The notes beneath the pieces are model-generated. The model did not search any database. It saw nothing but the letters and a program-made list of their open reading frames with translations, and was not told the origin of the DNA. Position numbers and translations under genes: made by a program. A DNA stretch of 32,986 nt, taken from contig JAKSVE010000011.1 of the NCBI GenBank assembly GCA_024408295.1, positions 1 through 32,986 of the forward strand, given 5' to 3'. The stretch comes from Bacilli bacterium. Its GTDB lineage: Bacteria; Bacillota_I; Bacilli_A; RFN20; CAG-826. Shown here in pieces: positions 16,329 to 22,691 of this stretch (positions are counted from its first letter, which is position 1; every line of letters starts with the position of its first letter).

Positions 16329-17714
16329 ATGAGTGATATCTTTAATACATTACATGAAGAATGTGGAGTATTTGGAGTATTCAATGTTGAAAAGGCTTCA
16401 GAACTAGCATATTTCGGTTTGCACGCTTTGCAACACCGCGGACAAGAAGGATGCGGAATGGTTGTGAGCGAACAAGGCAAAATGAGTGTTAGAAAAGGAG
16501 AAGGACTCATTACAGAAATCTTTAGAAGTGCATCATCGCTTCCGGTAGGCGAAAATGCCATCGGACACGTTAGATACTCGACAGCAGGAGGCGGAGGCAT
16601 CGCGAATGTTCAACCATTCCTCTTCCACCACAAAAGCGGTGACTTCGCCCTTGCCCATAATGGAAACATCGTTAACGCCAAAGACGTTAAGGAGTTTCTA
16701 GAAGATAGAGGTAGCATATTCCAGTCCACATCGGATTCGGAGATACTCGCCCATCTATTGATAACCACACGTGGTAAAACTAGATTAGACACAGTAGCGC
16801 ATTCGTTAAAGATATTGGAAGGAGGATTCTCTTTCCTGATTCTAACCGATGAGACATTGTATGCTTGTAGAGATAAAAATGGCTTAAGACCTCTATCCTT
16901 GGCAAAATACGGAGATGGGTACATCGTTGCATCAGAAACCTGCGCAATTGATGCGATTGGAGCGGAATTTATAAGGGATATTCTCCCAGGAGAGGTCATT
17001 GCGATCTCGAAAAGCGGAATTGAGTCTTGCTTCTATTCCGAAAACAACAAGCACAATATGTGCGCCATGGAATATATCTATTTTGCTCGTCCAGACTCCG
17101 ATATTGAAGGAGTGAACTGCCATTATTTCCGTAAGCAAAGTGGAATTGCGTTGGCAAGGACTAAACCAGTTGATGCGGATATCGTCATCGGAGTCCCTGA
17201 TTCTAGCTTATCTGCCGCAATAGGATATGCAGAAGAAGCTCACATACCTTTCGAGACGGGATTGCTCAAAAACAAATATATCGGAAGAACTTTCATCCAG
17301 CCATCTCAGGAATTGCGAGAGAAGGCGGTTAAAATGAAACTCTCAGTCATTAAATCAATCGTTAAGGATAAGAGAATTATTCTAATCGATGATTCGATTG
17401 TTAGAGGCACGACATCTAGGAAGATTGTTTCCGCACTTAAAGAGGCTGGCGCAAAAGAAGTGCATGTTAGAATCGCCTCCCCAGAAATAGCTCATCCATG
17501 TTTCTATGGCGTTGACATCTCTTCGTATGATGAATTGATCAGCGCTAATAACACGGTTGAAGAGGTACGAGAGAAAATTGGGGCGGATTCATTGGCCTTT
17601 TTGCCGGTAGAAGAACTCTACAACATCTCGAAGAGAACGGGCCTCTGCACGGCTTGTTTCATTGGTAAATATCCTACCGAGATTTACTCGATTATCAAGA
17701 ATAGGAAGCAGTAA
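16329..17714 (+). CDS. purF: Amidophosphoribosyltransferase PurF
   Basis: First committed step of purine synthesis: PRPP plus glutamine gives phosphoribosylamine. The 461-residue product starts with an 11-residue propeptide and then CGVFGVFN, giving Cys12 as the N-terminal nucleophile of the class II glutaminase domain. LQHRGQEGCGM and NGNIVN follow. The PRPP-binding loop is IILIDDSIVRGTTS near residue 353. The four Fe-S cysteines of the Bacillus-type enzyme are visible: NMCAMEYIYFARPD, HPCFYGVD and TGLCTACF. ATG 16329 has SD AGAGGA; a start 13 codons upstream would lie inside the terminator stem. Placement right after glnN-amt couples a glutamine consumer to glutamine supply. Confidence 0.95.
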   Translation: MSDIFNTLHEECGVFGVFNVEKASELAYFGLHALQHRGQEGCGMVVSEQGKMSVRKGEGLITEIFRSASSLPVGENAIGHVRYSTAGGGGIANVQPFLFHHKSGDFALAHNGNIVNAKDVKEFLEDRGSIFQSTSDSEILAHLLITTRGKTRLDTVAHSLKILEGGFSFLILTDETLYACRDKNGLRPLSLAKYGDGYIVASETCAIDAIGAEFIRDILPGEVIAISKSGIESCFYSENNKHNMCAMEYIYFARPDSDIEGVNCHYFRKQSGIALARTKPVDADIVIGVPDSSLSAAIGYAEEAHIPFETGLLKNKYIGRTFIQPSQELREKAVKMKLSVIKSIVKDKRIILIDDSIVRGTTSRKIVSALKEAGAKEVHVRIASPEIAHPCFYGVDISSYDELISANNTVEEVREKIGADSLAFLPVEELYNISKRTGLCTACFIGKYPTEIYSIIKNRKQ

Positions 17715-17717
17715 AAG

Positions 17718-17754
17718 AAAAGACATCCATTCCGGATTGGGGTGGATGTCTTTT
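17718..17754 (+). terminator. Terminator after purF
   Basis: Perfect twelve-base inverted repeat AAAAGACATCCA (17718-17729) and TGGATGTCTTTT (17743-17754), four bases after the purF stop. Because A and T tracts flank it symmetrically it could also act on the minus strand. Confidence 0.88.
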
Positions 17755-17803
17755 AATGCTTATCTGCTCTTCTTTGAAACTGTTTTTGATGTGTCTATGA
17801 GAT

Positions 17804-17841
17804 AAAAGCCTCACCGAAATATCGTAAATCGATGAGGCTTT
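17804..17841 (-). terminator. Terminator after the phosphatase lipoprotein gene
   Basis: AAAGCCTCA (17805-17813) and TGAGGCTTT (17833-17841) form a nine-base stem just after the stop codon on the minus strand, followed there by TTTTATC. An inner ATCG/CGAT pair shortens the loop. Confidence 0.8.
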
Positions 17842-17846
17842 CATGG

Positions 17847-19499
17847 TTACTCTGGAAGAACTGCTACCTGAGAAATCTGGAGATTGTCAACGAGTGCTTC
17901 GATTGTAATCGTGCTTTCACCCGGTGAGAGTTCGACGTCTGAGAGTTCAACTGGGATCCAGTAATCTCCAACGAGTCCGAGGCATGGAGAGACATTTCTC
18001 CAACCAATTGCAACGTCGTTTGATAATACCTGTTCTCCTCCGTCGACTTTAGCCTTAAGGATAGTTGAGAGCTTTGCGGTATGTGTTCCTGAAGCGAGTT
18101 TGACGTTAGCAAATAACTTGCCCTTAACTCCATCTTCGAGGTCGTATGTGAATGTTGCTTCCTGATTCTTTGCAAGTTTGACGTATGCTGATGGGTCTCT
18201 GACTGCTGTCTGAGTTGATGCTGCAGCTGGAGCGGTTGCCTTTGATGCGTCAATGACGTTTGCAGGATGTTCATTGCCTGTGACCTTGTCACCATCTGTT
18301 AAAACATCGATGATTGTGTCGAGCTTCTCTGTTGAAACACCGATTGTTGATAAGAAGTTATAGACCTTGTTGTGGAAATTTTCTCCTGGCCAAGACATCA
18401 ACGATTCGACATATGCTCTTGTTGAGTCTTCGTTTGTCTGGTTGACGTATGTTGTCTTACCGATGTTTCCGAAGTTGGAGAACATGTAATCTTTGTAGAT
18501 GTCATCGAGTGAGACACCGAGTAATCCGTTGACGAGAAGTGCAACTGCGCCAGTCCTATCCGTACCGATTCTGCAGTGGAAATCGATTGGATAGTTATCT
18601 CTATCACCTAAAACATCAAAGACTTTTCTTAATGGTTCGATGTTTCTGTAGATGAGGTTCTTTCCGTCCTGATATGCCCATGGGCAGAAGACGTAGTCAA
18701 CTCCAGGGATTTCAGAGACTGTTGTTGCGGTTGCAAATGTTGATTCACCGCCGGTTCCCTGTGGGCCGCCTCTTAATTCAATTTCTTTTTTGAGGCCCCA
18801 TGATTCAACGACCTTTCTTCCTTCGTCGGTGATTTTCTTTTTGTCCATGTTGTAGTCTGCGAATGAGGATGTGCGGTAGAGCAATCCATATTTGAATGTG
18901 CCGCCACCTGCAAGAGGCGTACCACCCATGTCACGGCAGTTTGTGATGCCGTCGACATGCCAGTTGCGGATTGTGCCATATAAGCCATCTCCGATGCTCA
19001 AATCGAGTTCTACAGGATAGTAGTCAGATAAATCCTCTGATCCATCTTCATAGATTCCCTTAACCTGGTAGTAGTGGGTGCCTGGAGCAAGATTGTAAAT
19101 CTGGATGCTCTTTTCTTTTCCTGACTCATAGATTGTTGGATTCTTGAAGTCGTAGTTGCTGTAGATTGCAACCTCGTAGTGGTCGAAACCATCGTTCTCT
19201 TCGTTTTCCCATTCGAGCTTTAATGGTTCTGGTGATGAGAGGTTTGATTTTCCATCTGCCAACACTGCAGCCTCAGCCTGAGTCATCTGAGCCAATTCTT
19301 CGCCTGACTTCGATAAGAATGCCTTCTGTTTCTCTGTGTAAAGAGACTGTGGTTCATCGAATGTGGTAACCGTTGTGATGGTTGGATCCTCAACCTTAGG
19401 AATCTCAATCTTTGATTCTGAACTTGTCTTGCTTCCGCCGCATGCGATAAGAGCGCTGACGGAGATGCATAACAAGAGCAATTGTTTTGTCTTTTTCAT
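17847..19499 (-). CDS. Lipid-anchored extracellular dual-specificity/tyrosine-type phosphatase
   Basis: A 550-residue lipoprotein with signal peptide and lipobox LIAC (Cys20). Residues 85-170 look like a fibronectin III-type beta-sandwich (LKLEWENEENDGFDHYEVAIYS ... NLAPGTHYYQVKGIYEDG). Residues 180-400 are a phosphatase of the IphP/Y_phosphatase3 type: ITNCRDMGG near 187, LLYRTSSF, and the P-loop HCRIGTDRTG near 309, a CX5R motif with catalytic Cys and Arg present. Residues 425-550 form a third, beta-rich module ending VDNLQISQVAVLPE, perhaps a binding domain. The substrate is unknown; related secreted enzymes act on phosphoproteins, phosphoinositides or sugar phosphates. The SD is GGGAA. 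It is oriented against its purine neighbours and has its own promoter and terminator. Confidence 0.82.
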   Translation of the reverse strand: MKKTKQLLLLCISVSALIACGGSKTSSESKIEIPKVEDPTITTVTTFDEPQSLYTEKQKAFLSKSGEELAQMTQAEAAVLADGKSNLSSPEPLKLEWENEENDGFDHYEVAIYSNYDFKNPTIYESGKEKSIQIYNLAPGTHYYQVKGIYEDGSEDLSDYYPVELDLSIGDGLYGTIRNWHVDGITNCRDMGGTPLAGGGTFKYGLLYRTSSFADYNMDKKKITDEGRKVVESWGLKKEIELRGGPQGTGGESTFATATTVSEIPGVDYVFCPWAYQDGKNLIYRNIEPLRKVFDVLGDRDNYPIDFHCRIGTDRTGAVALLVNGLLGVSLDDIYKDYMFSNFGNIGKTTYVNQTNEDSTRAYVESLMSWPGENFHNKVYNFLSTIGVSTEKLDTIIDVLTDGDKVTGNEHPANVIDASKATAPAAASTQTAVRDPSAYVKLAKNQEATFTYDLEDGVKGKLFANVKLASGTHTAKLSTILKAKVDGGEQVLSNDVAIGWRNVSPCLGLVGDYWIPVELSDVELSPGESTITIEALVDNLQISQVAVLPE

Positions 19500-19543
19500 A
19501 TATCTTTGTTTCCCTTTCGTGGATATAAGTGACGTTATTATGC

Positions 19544-19571
19544 ATTAAACAACAGCCTTAAAAGTTGACAA
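19544..19571 (-). promoter_or_regulatory. Predicted promoter of the phosphatase lipoprotein gene
   Basis: On the minus strand TTGTCA (19566-19571), a 16-base spacer, then TTTAAT (19544-19549), about 45 bases before the start codon. Confidence 0.45.
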
Positions 19572-19617
19572 TTTTGCTATTTTAACCCGACAATCACCGG
19601 TAAAACGCGCGACAAAT

Positions 19618-19634
19618 ATATCCAAGATGGATAT
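19618..19634. repeat. Inverted repeat ATATCC-N5-GGATAT in divergent intergenic region
   Basis: Perfect six-base inverted repeat with a five-base spacer between the two divergent lipoprotein genes. It has no T run and may be an operator. Confidence 0.35.
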
Positions 19635-19696
19635 TGTATGGATTCGTAGGGTCATATATGCAATACTTATCCAAGCTATCAAGGAGGTATGAAAAT

Positions 19697-20380
19697 ATGA
19701 AAAATATTATCGCGTTTGTAGTTGCTTCTTTCCTCCTTGCCGGGTGTTCAACACCATCAATATCATCAGGTGATGTCTCTTCGAATCCCACATCCTCGAA
19801 CAAGGTTTCAAAAACGTATGCCCCAATTTCATATAACTCAGAAGAAGCTGAAGAAGATATCCTTTGCGCTCATCAGTTCAATAAAATCGCAGACGGCATA
19901 GACCATGATGTCATGGAATGTGAATATTGCGGCGCAAAGTGTTTTTCTAAGCCATTCAGCACCGATGAAGAGTATGTGACATTAGGGAAGAATGAGAGCA
20001 GGAGTTGGACATTCACCCTCGAAAATCCGATTACCGCAGACATTTGGTTCAAAGCCGCAATCGGTGGAGGAGACTTGAACAACTCATTCTTCTCCGACAG
20101 CAATCTAGTCGATCCATCAATAGAGGAAGATAAATTCGAATCAAATCCAGAGAACAACGGAATCCAGAGAGTAAATATCTACGTCAACGGTAAGGACACA
20201 CCAATCACAGACAAAGGATATAGAGAACTTGCCATTTATTCAGGAAGCTGCTGGTTCGCAATCTCCTCAAAGATAAAGTTCGATGCAGGAGTGAACACCA
20301 TCGAATTGAAGACTCACGACAAACTTAGATACCACGCAATCCACAGCGAAGACGTAAGATTGGTGTATTTCGATAAATAA
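19697..20380 (+). CDS. Small lipoprotein of unknown function with a beta-sandwich-like C-terminal domain
   Basis: A 227-residue lipoprotein: MKNIIAFVVASFLLAGC has a lipobox with Cys17. A Ser/Pro-rich linker follows, then a short cysteine cluster (CAHQFN ... CEYCGAKC, about residues 56-76) that could bind a metal. The C-terminal domain (about 85-227) begins TLGKNESRSWTFTLENP and ends with an INTIEL-type strand pair (FDAGVNTIELKTHD ... VRLVYFDK). Its pattern resembles the last module of the divergently encoded phosphatase (KNQEATFTYDLED). I do not recognise a family. The start at 19697 has SD AAGGAGG and gives a proper signal peptide; the frame is open 21 codons upstream but without SD. The stop overlaps the next start (TAATG). 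Confidence 0.75.
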   Translation: MKNIIAFVVASFLLAGCSTPSISSGDVSSNPTSSNKVSKTYAPISYNSEEAEEDILCAHQFNKIADGIDHDVMECEYCGAKCFSKPFSTDEEYVTLGKNESRSWTFTLENPITADIWFKAAIGGGDLNNSFFSDSNLVDPSIEEDKFESNPENNGIQRVNIYVNGKDTPITDKGYRELAIYSGSCWFAISSKIKFDAGVNTIELKTHDKLRYHAIHSEDVRLVYFDK

Positions 20381-21321
20381 TGAAGATCTATTTCGCTCCG
20401 CTAGAGAGCATAACTAATTACAGATATAGAAAGCATTATGATGCTCATTTTCGCGGTGTTGATAGATATTATATACCATTCCTTTCCCCAAATGATCACT
20501 CCTTAACCAATAGAGACAGAAACGAAATAAAGAAAGAGAATAACCTTCTGAATAAAGAAGTGGTGCCTCAGATAATCAGCAACGATGCTGAGGAGACATT
20601 GTGGTTAATCAATGAATTAAAAGACCTCGGGTTTAAAGAAGTGAACCTCAACTTTGGCTGCCCATCTGGCACGGTTGTTTCCAAGGGACGTGGCTCAGGC
20701 ATGCTTAAAGATCTTGGCAAAATGCGGGTATATTTAAGCAAAATCTTCGCAAAAAGCCCACTTCCTATATCAATTAAGACAAGAATTGGATATCAAAGTG
20801 AGGATGAATTCTCCTCGATATTAGAAGTCTATAATGAGTTTCCTATCAAGGAGCTGATTATCCATCCAAGGACAACGAAGGAGATGTATAAAGGGCCACT
20901 CCATTTAAATGTATTTGATGGCCTAGATAAGAAGACATCTATACCGGTCGTTTATAACGGAGAAATCAAAAACAAGAATGACATCGAGTTTATCTCGGCT
21001 AGATATCCTTGGATCAACGCCGTCATGATCGGAAGAGGGCTTCTTGAATATCCTGATATGCTAGAGGCATCTAGTAAGGACAACATAAAGGATTTCATCC
21101 TGTCGCTATCTAACGAATATATAAAAGATATAGGCTGGGGCAACGCCTCATACCCTATCAAGGAGATGTGGTCATATCTAATTCATAGGTTTGTTATCGA
21201 CACATCGTTAAAGAAGAAGTTGTTCAAAGAGAAGAACAAAGACACATTCTTCCAATACGTTGATGAGGTGTTTGAAACATCATCCTTGAAGACCTCTTTT
21301 AGCAACGGAATTATGATGTAA
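20380..21321 (+). CDS. tRNA-dihydrouridine synthase family flavoenzyme
   Basis: A 313-residue Dus-family protein that reduces uridines in the tRNA D-loop using FMN and NADPH. It begins IYFAPLESITNYRYR, the usual Dus first strand. The catalytic motif VNLNFGCPSGTVVSKGRGSGML (about residues 89-110) has the proton-donor Cys. Further motifs are PISIKTRIGY near 130, LIIHPRTTKEMYKG near 165, and the FMN phosphate site AVMIGRGLLEYPDM near 214. It starts at the overlapping TAATG of the preceding lipoprotein gene, so it is translationally coupled to it. Codon use is richer in A/T-ending codons than in the neighbouring pur genes. Which uridine it targets cannot be told from sequence alone. Confidence 0.9.
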   Translation: MKIYFAPLESITNYRYRKHYDAHFRGVDRYYIPFLSPNDHSLTNRDRNEIKKENNLLNKEVVPQIISNDAEETLWLINELKDLGFKEVNLNFGCPSGTVVSKGRGSGMLKDLGKMRVYLSKIFAKSPLPISIKTRIGYQSEDEFSSILEVYNEFPIKELIIHPRTTKEMYKGPLHLNVFDGLDKKTSIPVVYNGEIKNKNDIEFISARYPWINAVMIGRGLLEYPDMLEASSKDNIKDFILSLSNEYIKDIGWGNASYPIKEMWSYLIHRFVIDTSLKKKLFKEKNKDTFFQYVDEVFETSSLKTSFSNGIMM

Positions 21322-21365
21322 CCGCTTATAGAAAAGAACAATGTCATTGTATGAAATGTTGGCAT

Positions 21366-21371
21366 TATAAT
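21366..21371 (+). promoter_or_regulatory. -10 element TATAAT of probable purC promoter
   Basis: A perfect TATAAT lies 30 bases before the purC start. The region 17-18 bases upstream (TGTCAT) is a poor -35 box, suggesting an activated or weak promoter. Confidence 0.4.
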
Positions 21372-21400
21372 ATGGATGAAAATCAAACGGGGAAATAACA

Positions 21401-22258
21401 ATGAAACCAATCAAAGAAGGCAAAGTCAGAGAAATCTACGACAATGGTGATAGTTTAATCATGGTCGCAACAGACCGCATCAGCTGCTTCGACGTCATTC
21501 TTCATAACGAAGTCACAAAGAAGGGCAAGGTTCTTACACAGATGTCAAAATTCTGGTTCGATTTAACAAGCGACATCTGCAAGAATCACATGATCTCAGT
21601 CGATGTTAAGGATATGCCAGAATTCTTCCAGAACGATAAGTTCGAAGGCAGGTCAATGATGTGCAAGAAGCTCACAATGCTTCCAATCGAGTGCATCGTC
21701 CGTGGATACATCACAGGTTCAGGCTGGGCAAGCTACAAGAAGAATGGCACAGTCTGTGGCATCACACTTCCAGAGGGTTTAGTTGAGTCAGACAAGCTCC
21801 CAGAACCTATCTACACACCATCAACAAAGGCAGAAATCGGAGACCACGACGAAAACATCAGCTTCGAGCGTTCTGTTGAAGTTCTCGAAAGAGATTTCCC
21901 TGGCAAAGGTTTGGAATACGCAACAAAGCTCAAGGATTACACAATCGCACTTTACAAGAAGTGCGCAGACTATGCTCTTACAAAAGGCATCATCATCGCT
22001 GATACAAAGTTCGAATTCGGCCTTGATGAAAATGGCGATGTCATCGTTGCAGATGAGATGCTCACACCAGACTCATCACGTTTCTGGCCAGCAGATACAT
22101 ATGTCCCAGGACAGTCGCAGCCATCATTTGACAAGCAGTTCGCTAGAGACTGGCTCAAGTCAAACGAACATGGCTGGACACTTCCAACCGAGATCGTTGA
22201 TAAGACCATCGCAAAGTATCTTCAGGGATATAAGCTCCTTACAGGAGAAGATTTATAA
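21401..22258 (+). CDS. purC: Phosphoribosylaminoimidazole-succinocarboxamide (SAICAR) synthase PurC
   Basis: Joins CAIR and aspartate with ATP. 285 residues. Motifs are KPIKEGKVREIYDNGDSLIMVATDRISCFDV at the start, the family signature LPIECIVRGYITGSGWASYKKNGTVCGI near residue 95, and FEFGLDENGDVIVADEMLTPDSSRFW near 204. The length and C-terminal extension fit the longer SAICAR synthetases rather than the short Bacillus type of about 240 residues. SD GGGGA is upstream. It is monocistronic: its own -10 element precedes it and a terminator starts 12 bases after the stop, well apart from the main purE operon. Confidence 0.95.
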   Translation: MKPIKEGKVREIYDNGDSLIMVATDRISCFDVILHNEVTKKGKVLTQMSKFWFDLTSDICKNHMISVDVKDMPEFFQNDKFEGRSMMCKKLTMLPIECIVRGYITGSGWASYKKNGTVCGITLPEGLVESDKLPEPIYTPSTKAEIGDHDENISFERSVEVLERDFPGKGLEYATKLKDYTIALYKKCADYALTKGIIIADTKFEFGLDENGDVIVADEMLTPDSSRFWPADTYVPGQSQPSFDKQFARDWLKSNEHGWTLPTEIVDKTIAKYLQGYKLLTGEDL

Positions 22259-22270
22259 TCAACTAAGATT

Positions 22271-22293
22271 AACCGGCTTGACCGGTTTTTCTT
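22271..22293 (+). terminator. Terminator after purC
   Basis: AACCGG (22271-22276), loop CTTGA, CCGGTT (22282-22287), then TTTCTT. Confidence 0.85.
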
Positions 22294-22310
22294 ATTGCTG
22301 AAAAGGACTG

Positions 22311-22430
22311 ATGGATTCTGCTCCACCAGCCCAGTCGGACCTCCCCTCCGTTCCGGCTAGCGCCCTTGACTTTGTCGGAGCCTTGGGCTACTATAAAGAT
22401 GCTTTTTTTAGATCTCTCCCACCTCATTGA
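22311..22430 (+). CDS. Possible 39-codon ORF in GC-rich block (doubtful)
   Basis: An ATG with AAAGGA a few bases upstream opens a 39-residue frame (Ala/Pro/Ser-rich start, then GALGYYKDAFFRSLPPH) that stops within the terminator stem at 22411-22448. No recognised homology, and the SD spacing is short. It may be a chance frame over an RNA element. The DNA is clearly more GC-rich than the flanking genes. Confidence 0.25.
   Translation: MDSAPPAQSDLPSVPASALDFVGALGYYKDAFFRSLPPH
22366..22394 (+). promoter_or_regulatory. Predicted plus-strand promoter facing the small peptide gene
   Basis: TTGACT (22366-22371), a 17-base spacer, then TACTAT (22389-22394), with an overlapping alternative TATAAA at 22392-22397. 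It would make a short RNA of about 45 bases ending at the terminator at 22411-22448, transcribed towards the minus-strand peptide gene. Confidence 0.4.
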
Positions 22431-22448
22431 GGCAGGGAGATCTTTTTA
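22411..22448 (+). terminator. Plus-strand terminator in the small-peptide locus
   Basis: TCTCCC (22415-22420) pairs with GGGAGA (22435-22440), with an inner CTC/GAG pair, followed by TCTTTTTATT. The T run is only on the plus-strand side. It sits immediately downstream of the 3' end of the minus-strand peptide gene. Confidence 0.75.
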
Positions 22449-22453
22449 TTCTC

Positions 22454-22525
22454 CTACTTTCGCTTGTTGCGGGTGAGGATGATTAGGATGATAGCCAGGG
22501 CCATGAAGGCCAGGATGTCGCCCAT
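22454..22525 (-). CDS. 23-residue hydrophobic peptide with basic tail, type I toxin-like
   Basis: A short frame from ATG at 22525: MGDILAFMALAIILIILT followed by RNKRK and stop. One hydrophobic helix of about 15 residues and a basic C-terminal tail is the layout of small membrane peptides such as type I toxins, though I cannot match it to a named family. SD-like AAAGGAA lies upstream. The frame overlaps a second ORF (22483-22572) that has a stronger SD, so translation may be coupled as in mok/hok. A minus-strand promoter lies at 22613-22642 and a convergent plus-strand promoter at 22366-22394. Expression is unproven. Confidence 0.45.
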   Translation of the reverse strand: MGDILAFMALAIILIILTRNKRK

Positions 22526-22572
22526 CGCACGTTCCTTTCCGGGGAAGGTCCTTGGATTGCTGCCTTTGACAT
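22483..22572 (-). CDS. 29-codon upstream ORF overlapping the hydrophobic peptide (possible coupling leader)
   Basis: ATG at 22572 has an excellent SD (TAGGAGG, 22580-22586 on the plus coordinates) and opens a 29-residue Ser/Trp/Pro-rich frame starting MSKAAIQGPSPERNVR. It runs through the start of the 23-residue peptide in another frame. The product looks unlike a real protein, so its value may be to bring ribosomes to the second start. Confidence 0.3.
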   Translation of the reverse strand: MSKAAIQGPSPERNVRWATSWPSWPWLSS

Positions 22573-22612
22573 AACAGGTCCTCCTACTAATACATAGGGG
22601 CGAAATCGCGAT

Positions 22613-22642
22613 TTTTTACCAACGAGTTTTGATTTGCGTCAA
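22613..22642 (-). promoter_or_regulatory. Predicted promoter of the small-peptide locus
   Basis: On the minus strand TTGACG (22637-22642), an 18-base spacer, then TAAAAA (22613-22618). The -35 box directly abuts the T run of the terminator for the PurF-like gene. Confidence 0.4.
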
Positions 22643-22683
22643 AAAAAACGCCATTTTGCAGGTATTTCTAGCAATTTGGCGTT
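22641..22683 (-). terminator. Terminator after the PurF-like gene
   Basis: AACGCCA/TGGCGTT stem (22647-22653 with 22677-22683) plus an inner TTGC/GCAA pair, followed on the minus strand by eight T residues. Confidence 0.9.
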
Positions 22684-22691
22684 AATTTTCT

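Noticed and set aside
17756-17803. Gap between the purF and phosphatase terminators
   Set aside because: It holds no ORF, hairpin or promoter that I can support; simply a convergent-gene spacer.
19634-19696. 21-codon upstream extension of the small lipoprotein
   Set aside because: It would bury the signal peptide; ATG 19697 has AAGGAGG and a clean lipoprotein signal.
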